A program made the position numbers and the translations under genes. A stretch of 64,000 nucleotides of DNA from Crotophaga sulcirostris (taxonomy: Eukaryota; Chordata; Aves; Cuculiformes; Crotophagidae), in NCBI GenBank assembly GCA_013397455.1, contig VYZB01000169.1:898717-962716 (forward strand), in the 5' to 3' direction. A model generated the notes under the pieces. That model was not told the origin of the DNA. It worked only from the letters and a program-made list of their open reading frames with translations, and did no database searches. Below are positions 12,001 through 24,000 of this stretch, in pieces; positions within the stretch are counted from its first letter, which is position 1, and each line of letters begins with the position of its first letter.

Positions 12001-15000
12001 TCTGCACGTGTAGTTTCTTCTTGCAAACCTGGTGCCTTCCTCAGATTTATGAATATGGATATTTTGAGCAGCATTCAATGGGAAATGGTATAAACTTCCT
12101 AAATCAACAGCACATTCCTAAATCTGCTGTTATGCTGGTTAATTAGGAATATGTAAAGAGTACTGTTAACACTGCTAGTTGTGTTCCTGGGTGAGTGAGT
12201 GCTGAGTGGCAAGGAGTAAGCAACCACCTCTGGTAGACAATCTGCAAGCTGTTGGGTTTTCCACAGTCTGGATTGAAACACCAGTCCTTGTGTTGCAGGC
12301 TGTGAGCTCCTAATTGGAAAGTGTCACAGTCGCAGCGCTTGGTGTAGCGAAAAGTAATTTGTAACTCAACAGATGACTAAGAAATCAAAACACAATAACC
12401 AACTGCCTGCTTGACAGGTAAATAAAACTTGAATGCTTACATTTTTCTATTTTCCAATGTAATCTGGTTAAATAATGAATTTTTCTGAAGGTATGGCTTG
12501 TTCTGTGCCGAGGTTTAACTCTTACATAGCTGATGGCTGCCAGTGGTCTTGAAAACAGACTTCATAGAGTAACCCTTCAGGTCAACCTGTTGAGAATGAG
12601 CAGGGCAAGGAGGATTTTTGAATGAAACTTTCATTTGCTAGGAACTTGCAGTAATGTTTCTACCAGAGTGGGAAAACTGTTTACAAACTGGCCAGCAGAT
12701 TTCCTCTCTGGCACAAAGCTGATGAATGAGTGCAGTGTTGGGTCTCCCTCTCCAGCCTGTCGCTCGGTGCTCTCTGGCAGATGCTGAATGCAGCCTGGTG
12801 GACCCTTCGTGAGCCCTGCCTGCTGCGGGAGGGCTCGATGCTCACCAGCCAGGCTGCAGGGACATCAGCCGGCTCCGGTGCGGTGACGTTAGAGTACTCG
12901 GCATGACACTGCCTAAGTTTTTAGTTAGGATAGTTGACACAAAGTATTGTGGGTGACTTCAAATTTTATTTCCCCTGCCCTTGAATGAACTGATGTTAAA
13001 TTGGATTACTGGGGAAGGAGTTGCCATTTAGACTCCTTTACTACATTTTTGCGGTTCACAGAGACATGTTGTTACACACAAGAGCACTGCTCTTCTGCAC
13101 AATTGGGTGTTTTTTTGTTGTTTTTTTTTCTTCCAGTAAAACACAGTGAACATATGCTGACAGCATTCTTTCTTCTGACTCAAACTGAACAGGTTTATAT
13201 TTCTGTTGATATCTTCAAAGTGCGTGGTGATGTGAGTTTGTTCTCGCAATACAGGTGCAAGAATGTGTGTCAGACTCAATCTCGTGAGGTGGGTGAATGG
13301 CTTGGGGCTGCCTTCTCCTTGCAGAGGTACCCGGCAGCCGTGTCAGGGTTCTACAAGCCCTGGGTTTTCCCCCCCTACAGCATAGCTGGCCAACAGGGTC
13401 CTGAGGATAAATGTTTATTTGGCGAAACGCTTCTCAAAGGGCTTTTTTCAGCAAAATCTCATCACTGCTTCCAAAGCGACAGAGAAGAGGGCTCTGTCCT
13501 TGGGGGGGGCATGTGAGGCAATGGCCATGATGGCAGCCCAAGCATGTAGGGCTGGTGTCTACCTGAGGAGGTCTGAGCATCCCCGTAATCGCAGGGAACT
13601 CTATCCCAGGTAATTCCTGGCCTCTGTCTTTTTCATTTTTGTCACTTGCTGACTCTTTGCATCTTGTGTGTCGCTCACAGGGACGTTCTGACCTGGGGGG
13701 CAAGGGTGGTGAGAGTCATTTGGAGAAAACTCTTGCTCAAACTTAATGGATTAGAAATAAAGGTACCATTGGTATCAATTATGCCTGCTCTTCCTTCAAA
13801 TCTTATCAGGTAGTGTGATCGCGCATCTCTGGAGCGTATTGCTGTCTAATGTTGATAAGAATCCAGACAGGAACCAGCATTGTACAGGAGGGTGTTACCA
13901 CAAGTTGAGATATAAAAACTTCATAATTTCTAGTTCTTAGCCTAGTTCTCAGCCCAGTAAATAATCCAACGGTATATTTTTCCATCCCAAACTTCTGTAA
14001 TAAAACTAAACTGAACTTTAACTTTTTGTGACAAAACTAGACTGAATAGATGAGGAAGAAGATGTTTGAATGTACTTCTGGTGTTTTATAAAATTAAATT
14101 ACTGCTTTGGTCTTGAAACAAGCAATTGGAAAATAAACGGTTCGAGTATTTATCTTCATTCACTATTAAAACCCCCCACCTTAGGTAGTAAGTTTTGCAC
14201 TTATATTTCTTGCAATGGTCGAAACCAAATGGGGTTTAACAGTGTGATATGAATTTTGGCATGACCATCAAACCTGTAAACTCAAGTCTTTTGTCATTGG
14301 AATAAGATTTTTACTAGTTTATTGCCTAACTATTTTTTTCTCTATGATTTTTTTCAAATTAACAATGTTTGTATTTCTGAAAGCAGTGCATGTATGATGT
14401 AATGTGTGTTACCATGTGGTTGTGACAACAGTTTGGATTTTTTCAATTGTTAGTTCATTGTAGAGCAGAATAAATCGAGACCAAACTTCTAGCAGTAATC
14501 CCCTTTCGTAGAGATGCAAATTTATTTTTTTTAAACTCCTGTAAGAGGATGAAGAGGTTTAAAAGATTTATTATAATATTAAGTTTTACAGACAGTATCT
14601 TAATACTTGCATCATGTAAAAATTTTCCTGGAGCCTTGTAGAAGCATTTATCTTCAGAGAAGTCTGTCATTGAAGACTGCTTGAGTGGCAAGTTTCTTGT
14701 TCTTTGATCATTACTTAATGTAATCCTGTCAGGGGATGGAGCTGGCGTAGGGTATCTCACAATTTAGAAAGTTAAGTCACATTTCAATATACTGGATCAA
14801 ACCCATTAGGTTCTTTACTGTCCCTAAGCCTTTTCCTTTTAAATGCTATAAAACACTATAGGTCTTTTATAATCTATTTTTAACTACCAGGTAAATTTGC
14901 TGAATTGGTACCTTTTATTGATCTAAAAGAACTAAGGCCAGCTTACAGTATGCCTCTAGCTGCCTTTTGTTAAATGTGGATGCAGCATCTGTTTATCTGA

Positions 15001-18000
15001 AATATCCATTAATTTTAGTGCGACTGGGGTTGATCCGTGAGTGGGTCGAGTCTCTTGTTTGGAGTTGGAGGTTGGTTGTCTTCACAGCTCGTTGCTTTTT
15101 AATGGGTCTGTGTCCACACTTCCTCTTTTTAATGCTTTTAAAAGATGCTTGACAGAATTTAACTTTATCAGCCAGAAGAAAATGTGAGTCTTGCTGAAAT
15201 CCATGAGTATTGCTGTGTGCTTAGTGGGTACAGAAATTGCCGTCGTCGATAGCTTTCTGGAGGCGTCGTGTGATGCAAAGAGATAATGCAAGTTCCTCCT
15301 TCCTGGCACTGTTTTCACAGCACGAGGGTTTTCTTTGCTTTAATCTTCATCTGAAATGTTGCGCGGCCTCGGTGGGATCCCGGCTCGCTGGGCGTACGTG
15401 CCCGAGGGCCGCAGAGTCTGTAGGAGCCTCTGTTGGCCAGACGGCCCCTCTGGGAGAGCCCCTCTGTGCAGCCACTCCTTGGCAGTGCTGTTGGACTCCT
15501 GCCACTTGAAGTGTTTTTCTTGCTTCTGTGGCCAAAAAGAAGCAGCTTCTGCAGCACCTTCACTTCCTGAGCAGACGATTTGGGGTTTGTTGTGGTCTGT
15601 GCCTCAGCGGAGCCGGCCGCGATGCGTAGGTGTGCCTGCAGCTCCCAGCAGAGGAGAGGGGGGGAACACATGTGGCTGGAGACCCCGGCTTTCTGGAGAG
15701 GAAAACTACCATCAGACTGCCAGGTTGATTGGGCAGTGAGGCTGGGGATGACCTAGAAGTTGATGTCAGCTGTTGGCATCCCTGGAGCTGGGAACAACCC
15801 CTGGCTGGGTCCCACTGGTGCCCATATTCCTGCGCAAAACCATAAACCGTATTCCTGAGCAAAGAGTAACGACTTGGATAGGCTGCACAAAAAAATAAGA
15901 AAATACTTACTGAAAATCACAGAATTATAGAATGTCCTGAATTGGAAGGCACCCACAAGGATGATCAAGTCCGACTCCTGTCCCTGCACAGGACAACCCC
16001 AACATTCACACTGGGTATCTGAGGGCATTGGCCAAATGCTTTTGGAATATTGTCAGGCTCGACGCCGTGACTGCTTCCCTGGGGAGCTGTTCCAGTGTTC
16101 CACCACCCTCTGGGGGAAGAACCTTTTCCTGATATCCAGCCTGCCTCTCCCTTGGCACAACTTCCTGCCATTCCCTCGGGTTAAAATGCTGTCCTTTGGT
16201 TACAAGCTGTGTTTTTCAGATTAAAATTTTATTTTTTAAAAATAGCAACACTTGCAACATGTAAACCCCAATTTATCCATAATGAAAGTGGTTGTAGTTA
16301 TTCAAAACTTTGTCTTCAGGGGTTTCCCTGCTTATTTTATGGACATGACAAGCAGCTAAGTATAAACTGTGAGTCATAGGAATCACCTCAGTTTGGAGGT
16401 GACACGTGCAGCTTTTTAACGGCACTTAAGAGTGGTGCACAAATGAAACTACATCAGACTGAAACCAGAGAGGATTTATTTTAAGCAAGCACCTGTATTT
16501 ACTCAAATCTGGCTCTGGCAGTAGTGCACAGCCCTCTCCGTTGCCTGTGCAAGATCCTGTGGTGCTGGGCGATGACGCAGTGTTGGGCTGCGCATCCTTG
16601 TCCTGCAGGACAGACAGACATCATCCTGCTCTGCCAGCTGCGGTCCTCGAACAAGATATGGACTTGCTGTTAGGGAGCTGCCCTGTGGGGTTGGTAGCAG
16701 GGCTGAGTTACCCGTTGTCCTTTGGGGCTTCATCTTTTGCCTTTTATACAGCTGAAGCAGCAGTTAATTTCTGCCACGTGGACACGTGTGTGTCTGCCAG
16801 CTGCTTTAAAGAAGCTTTCTCTCCTCTTTTTTTTTTCCTCCCCCCCCCGGTGCTTACACCGTAGTTTTCTGGTCTTCTCTTGCCTTAAAGAATTTTTTTA
16901 AACCATTCTCCATCTTGACTAAGACAAATTCTTAGTTGTACAACTGCTCCTGCTGCAGGTGCTGGTGGAAGCTGGGGTGCTGATGGGCCCTGTGTCATCC
17001 CTGCAGCGGGTTTGTGTTGACCTCCCTGTGCTCCACAGAGGGCAGAGCTGCACTTCTCTGTGTGAGAAGTCAAACTCGTGGGTATTTTTACACTTACATC
17101 CTACCTGCAGTCCAAATACATCACTGTTTTTACAACTGAGCACTTTCTTCAGGAAGCCTGGAACCCTTTGGAAATGGATCCTGAGCACATTCTGTCCTTT
17201 GCAGGAAAACCTCCCTGCTCTAACTGGGTTGAACCACAGAGTTGCTCAGCCCTTGACCTCCACTGGTGCCAGCAGTGCTGTGGGAGGGATGTGCTACTGT
17301 GCCTGTTGTTGCTCCCTGGCAGCTTGTGGCAGAAGAACCTTCCAAAACTTCTGGATGTTTTGAAAATTAACATGCACAAGAAGTGAAAAATCAGGTCATT
17401 ATTACTATGCTCTCCACACAATAATCAGTTTTTTGTTTCTTCCTCCTCCTTTCACTGCATAGACAAATTGACACCACGATAGAAATTAACTCAGTTCCTT
17501 GGAAAATGCCTGAGAAAATATTTTATGTAGCATGTTCAGGGAGTTAATCTCTGTTTTGATGGACCCTAAGGGGTTGGTGGCAGTTTCAAACTCATTAATT
17601 CTTTATTAGCAGCCTCTTATGCAAACTAGATCGAGAATGATGTGTAAGGGTTGTGCCCACTGCTCATCATTGTATCATGGCACTCAGATGGCTGATGGTA
17701 AAGAGCAGCACCCTGCACCCAAGAAAGACACCTGTTTTTCTGGGGGGACTTCAAATCATTTTGTGTATGATTTGCAGTTCTTTGTCAGATTGTTTTTCTT
17801 TAACATTATTGTTTCAGTCTTTTGAAATGCCATAATGAGTGGCTTCTTGTAGCGAACCGACAGGGTAGTAGCCAGCAAGCTGGTCGCCCGCATGCAGGGA
17901 GACGGTAGCGTGCATGGATCTGGTTTTTATTTCCTGCCTTCCATCTGGGCTGTTTCTGTTCAATATGCTGTACTGAGGGGTAGCAGCCTGGTTGTATTCT

Positions 18001-21000
18001 CGTTTGTAGCCAACTCAACCTTTCCTTTGGATTTAGGTTTATTGTGCCTTTGAGAGACACAGTCATGCGAAGGGATGTTTGTATTTTAACCTGAAGGGTT
18101 GTAAGTTTGGGTTGTTGGGTTGGATGTCACATACCCCTGAAGGACTTCTTTGAAGTGCTGTGATGGTGGTGTCTTCAGCTTTGTATTAAAGTTGAAATTG
18201 TTTTCTGATTTAGAATATGGGAATTTGCATCAACTCGGTTGTGTTCTTCGGAAGCCTCCTGGACCAAGATAGGGACTGAGAATATTCTCAGCCTGGAGAA
18301 GAGAAGGCTCTGGGGAGACCTTAGAGCAGCCGCCCAGTACTGAAAGGGGTTCTAGCGGGAGGTGTCTCTGCCTGTGGAAGAGGGGTTTGAAGCGGGTGGG
18401 CTTAGAGGTTCCTTCCAACCCAAACCATTCTGTGATTCTATGATATCAGCAATTTTAAGTTAAAATCACCATCACAAAATGTCAGTGCATAACACGAACA
18501 TTTGGATGCCCTGTTTTTCTTGAAAAACTTGGCGTGAAAACCACTATCTGTGTGAGAGAATAGCTTGTAGATTATCTTTGGTTTTGGCATAGAACTGATT
18601 GCTATCTAATGACATTTAACAGCATTTGTAATTTCGCATTTGATATGTGGAAAATTTCTTAATGGGGATATATTTGACAGATGAAATACTTGAAATAGTT
18701 GATTAAATGAAGCCTCTGGCTAAACAGGACAATTGGTGTAGCTGAATTTCTTGTTGATACTTGGTTCTTGCAAGTCAGAGTTGCTTTCTGTCACTGAACA
18801 TTAAAGCTTTTGTTCTTACATGATCAAGTTTTAGTTTGAGGTAATGTAGCTACAGTGCTTGTATTGCCTCTATGATGTCAATTTTGTTTCCTTTAGAGTT
18901 TGGTTAACAGTTGTGGTTTGTCAGCATGGATCAGAGGTGCTGCCTCTGGCCCACCCCTTGCTTTGGCTGCTGAGATTGGTTTCTTAGATCAGGTGAGAAT
19001 ATCTGGGCTTTCACTGCTGGTTGCTCTTGGTGGAGGGGGGGGACCCCAGATGATGCTGGGAAGAATGTCCAAGAGCATACTTAGCTTTCCGTTTTCAAGC
19101 GCTGTAAGTGCTGGATTGAACCAGAAATCGAGCAGGTTTGGAGATGAGCATGCTGCAGTGACTCCTTGGCTGAGGGCGGCCCTTCCCAGCACGGCAGGCT
19201 TGGGGCTCTGTGCCTCGTGCTGTGGTCACACCTCTGGTAAACCCCTCAGGAGCACTTCTGCCAGTGCCTTTGCCACCCCTTTCTCCCCTGTTGATGCTGT
19301 TGCCAAGCTCAGGCTGTGCTTCACCTGGCTGGTTCCAGGGACAGCTGAGATTGCTGCGCGCGGAGCAACGCTGGGGCGCAAGACAAGACTGTCCGTGTAG
19401 GATCTGTACATGGAAAAGCAGCGTGGTGCCTGCAGACACAGATCTGTTTCTAGGAAAAAATATGGTCATGAGGTGCCATGCCTGATCTGGTCCTCGTGTC
19501 ACACACACCTGTCCGGCTGGATGCCCTGGCCATTAATAAATGAAAGGTGATTGCTCAAATCTCCCTTGCTTAGAGAGAAACTTTGAGATTTGGTGGGCGG
19601 AGTCAGGTCCTTCCCCTCTTCCAGCTTTCAGCTTTACAGATCGGTGTTAATCCTCAAGAAGAATTACAGAAGAAATATTGGAAGTGACATTTTAATGATT
19701 TCTAACCTCATCTGTGGAGTGAATGTGTTATTCTCAAGGTCATTTAATCAGAAACCTTTTTCTTATGAGAGGTGTGCTGGTACCTTGTGTTTGAAATAAT
19801 CTGCTCGTTTTAACTTCAGATACAGTTTTTATAAACGGGAGGAAAAAGTGAGATTTTTGTATTGGCTTTCGTATCAGCTTTTTGGGGATGAAAATGAATA
19901 TATAGGTCGGTGGGCTTGGCAGTTTCCAAATGTGGAAACTGGCTGGATGCCCGGGCAGGTGGCAGCTGAGGAAATCACGGCCGGGTCCCTGTTAGATTTG
20001 GGCTGTGATGTCAGTTTAGAGGCTCAATCCTAGGAGCATTTCAATGAGCAAAATTCTGAATGTATTTGGGAAATCTTGCTGTGGGCTATTAGAAATTTCA
20101 TTCTTTCAGTATCTCTGGGTGGATTCAGTCCCACAAACCGACCCTTCTGGGGTTGGTATCAACTCCTTCACATCACCAAGGATTTTTGGGTTGTGTCTCT
20201 TCCCAAACTTACCCACCCCTTGCCGAAATGAGGTGTCAGGAAGGAAGGGAGGGGCCTGATATGAATCATCTTTGTTCAAACTGTAGAAATGAACTTTTTG
20301 TTTGAGTCGGTAGCAGAGGGGGCTTCCCCCTTCCCCCCCCCCCCCGTGCCGACGTTGTCCCTGTTTGCGATGCTGATCATGCTGCTGGCCGGCTCTGCAG
20401 AGCACACCAACAGACAGATCTGCAAGAGAGAGCTGTCATCTATAAACATATTTAAGCAAGTATTATAAGCCGTATAAATCTGAATCGCTGCAAATAGGAG
20501 ATGACCTTTCCGTGCTTAACACAACAGCTGAAAAAAGATGGTCGGGGTAGTGTGAAAGCGATGGAGAAATTGAATCCATGGAGCCTTCTTATTGTTCCTT
20601 CTGTATTGCTGGTGCTATATTTAGAAGCTTACATCACTTCAGGGATGATGACAGTCTCTGCCCTCCCTCTCCCGCTCCCTCCCGCTCTCCCTTGCTCCTT
20701 CCCTTAGGATGGATTGTGTTTTTATACCACTTATAAGTCCTACAGATCTTTCGGTAGGATTTTTCTACAGCCTGTTAGTAAGTGCTACCGTGGAAAGTGA
20801 TGTACGTGAGGATGCGGTTGTGCCATGTAATGTCACCCTGAAGGGGAATCGGAGCTCTGGGTGCTGCTTGCCCTGTCTCCTAAAAGGGTCAGGTACAGGG
20901 TGGAGAGCTGTGGTTTTTTTGTTTTATTTTTTTTTTCTTTTAAGCAGGAGTTTGTGAGAAGCCCTGATGAGGGGCTAGCCATGAAAGCCAAGTGATTCAT

Positions 21001-24000
21001 TTAAGCTGCTGAGTTAAATGGCAGGGAGGAATGGGAGCAGCCTGCCAGTGACACTGAGGGAGCATCCAGTGCTGCAGCTGGCTCTGTGTACAGCACCTCG
21101 TGCGTCCCATCACCCGCCTCTCCAAACAGATCCAAAGTCCTCAAATACATTGAAATAACCTCTTGATGCAGGTGCCCTTAGTGCTAAAATATTTCTGCAT
21201 TATGCTGCCGTGTTTGGCAATCCCCACTCGCAAAACTGCATTAAAATGAATTATTTTAGCCTGCAACATCTCTGCCCGAGCGTGGGAAATGAGGGATTGC
21301 TTTCCAAGCAGCTGGTCCCCTTCCCCAGCCCCCACCGCAGGCTGGGTGTCAGGATGCTGCTACCCCGGGTGCTGCGCTGGAAGGGCGGGGAGCGAATGAA
21401 GGTCCCCGCTCCTGGCTGAGCGCCTGGCTCTGAGGACAAAAGGACAGCAGCCTGCAAGCCCAGCCCTCGGGCCCAGGGCCCTCAGCATGCTGGGGGCTTC
21501 TGTTTTTTTCAGCCAGTGCCATGATGGCTTTGAGACCAGCGCTCGTCCTTCTGCCGGTGCTGCACAATGGGCTTTTCTTGCTCTGATTGATCAGGGAAAA
21601 GTGATGCTGCTGGTAGGGCCCGAACGCTGTCAGCTGGGAGTGCTCTCTGCTGCTGCCCAACTTCAGTTCGTGCTGCCCTTAAGAAGGGAGGGCTCTAATC
21701 CTGCTTAACTAAATGTACGTTTAAATTATGAACAGCCTTACTCTCCTTTTAAAAACATCCCATTTTTCAGTGACTTCCTTATGTTGGACAATTAGAACAT
21801 GCAGATTTATTTTAACAAAATCAGGGGGATTCCGACAGCATCATGGGAGGATAGAGAGAACGATGCATAGAAGTGTATGGAGTGATGTTTCCAGCACGGA
21901 ACTAAATTGGTGTTAAGAAACAAAGACCACCTTTAATTCAGAGATTGTAGTCTGAAGGGGTTTTTCCTTAATATTCTCTGAAAACTTGGAATCTGGCTTA
22001 AAATGATTTTCTGTTTGTCATTCTGCCTGATGCTGCAGATCTCCACAAGTATTTTGATTACAATTGCTATGGAGCTGCCTTTGTAATGGATTTTATTTCA
22101 TCTCCAAGCTGCTCTAGTTCTGAGATTTGCCGTTAAACAACCGATTTCTATCAACTTGCAACCCTGTGCCGCAGGGAGCTGTGGAAATGCAGGCGTTAAA
22201 CCCCCCCAACCCAAACAGGACTGAGTGAGGGGCTGTCCCCGGCGCTGGGGTGTGGAAGTGGGTCAGGTTTTCCCCCCGCTCCGGGCTGCGTGGAGCTGGC
22301 TGCAGCCCCCCGGGAGCACCGCGCCACGCTCATTGGCGGGACGGGCAGGGCGATGATGTCATCTGCACTTAAAGGCAAAACTAGAAGGAAATAGGATTTT
22401 GTTCCCATTATTGAGCTCGTGTTTACAGTAGTTGTAAAATACGGCATCCACGCCAAAAATCTTTAGTGGATTGGATTTCAGGCACAATGCGGCGGGTTGG
22501 AAATGCGGTTGGGAGATGGATTTCTGCCCGGTTGGCCGAGGGAGGGAGTTTGTCTGCTATCGGTGTGCGCGCAGGCAGGGAGAGGTTTCCTTCAGCTGGG
22601 CGGGTTTTCTTTTCTCCTCTGGTATAAATGGTGATGGTGATAACTGTGATACAGGTAACACCGCATAAAAGTATCTGGCTGTTCATTGCTGCTGTTCATT
22701 ATCAGTGGGGCATTATATGTGATGTTTAAGCTGCTTCTGAAGACAATTTTGTGAATTATTAGGAAAGATGCAGTACAGTTGTATGTAAGGTGAGGCTGAC
22801 GTATCCATCCTATTGTTCGTATTGAAGGAACAGTAAAAGGAACAGTAAAAGAAACAGCCCTCTGTATCACTTGTGTGATGCATTTTGAAAATCTGAAGTC
22901 ATTATCTACAATTCTATCAGCTTTTGAAAATCAAATAGAGTCTGGACTTGCAAATTTTGTAAGTGGAAGGAATGAAGTTCAGTTATTCCTTTATGTTTGA
23001 ATACAAATGAAACCCAGTAATATTTATGAAGCCTGGTTGCATCTAAGATTGTTTTCATTGTCTGATAGAGGTTAAGTAAATTCAGATATCAATGCCAATT
23101 CTTTGTCTATTAAGACAGTTTTGGAAGGCACTAGGGGCATTTTTTTTTCTTAGTTAAGGCACAACTTGGGTCATAACACGAGTTACATGCCAGAAAGAAC
23201 TCAACTTCTGGATGACTGCTGGAAGGAACTGTTGGTTTGAGGTAGGGTTGGCTGTCCTGTTGGTGTAGCTTGGCTTCCAAAATGTGAGAATCTTCTTCTG
23301 CATGCCCCTTGGCACAGTAGATGAAAAAGAGCTGTCTGTGGATTGCCTCAAGCTGCCTGATTCTGCGTTCAAGAATAAGGAAGCAAACAAAAAAATAAAA
23401 GGGATCTTTGGCCACTGCCCCCAGGCCACTCTTGGAAGCTCCTCTTCTGTATGGAGGTGTGGCCATCAAGGGCTACGTTGGTTTTGGAGAATCACCCTCG
23501 AACCTGGTGCAAACTGGAAATAATGAGATATGTGGCGATGAAAATTCTTTCCAAAGAGAGGAAACAGTGAGTGCCCCTTCTTGCCGATGAAGTAAGTGAT
23601 CCAGAGTACTCAATAATGCTTTAGCAGAGCGAGCACCCTCTGTCCTCCTCCCATGCTCTTCTGTGCTTTCCTCCCATCTTGCGTGGTAGCAGAAGTCATT
23701 TGCCTTCTAGGAATTGAAAGCGTCGCAGCAGTCCCAGCTCAAGGGTGTGGGATCTCATAGGTGCTTCCTCCGAGCAGCTCTCCAGCAGGCTGGGCTGCCA
23801 TCCAAGAGACGAAGCTGCTTGCAAATATTTCAGTTTTTATCTACATGAAGAAATCATAAAACTAAACTGGCTCCTGCAGAATTAAGGCAGTTTTGGTTAT
23901 AAATAGAATTGGTCTTGATTGAGGGGGGTGAAAACCTCACCTACCAAAACTTTTAATGTGATTCAAAACCGTTAAAATTATGAGAATTATAAACATCCCC

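Noticed and set aside
13001..13516. 171-codon plus-strand frame in the long intron
   Set aside because: No family resemblance, no compatible splice signals tested gave a plausible exon, and composition is like translated non-coding DNA.
18900..19400. 166-codon plus-strand frame with possible donor (gtgaga) near 18992
   Set aside because: GC-rich stretch with frames on both strands. An exon ending at this donor would encode no known RAPGEF6 sequence and has no good start context.
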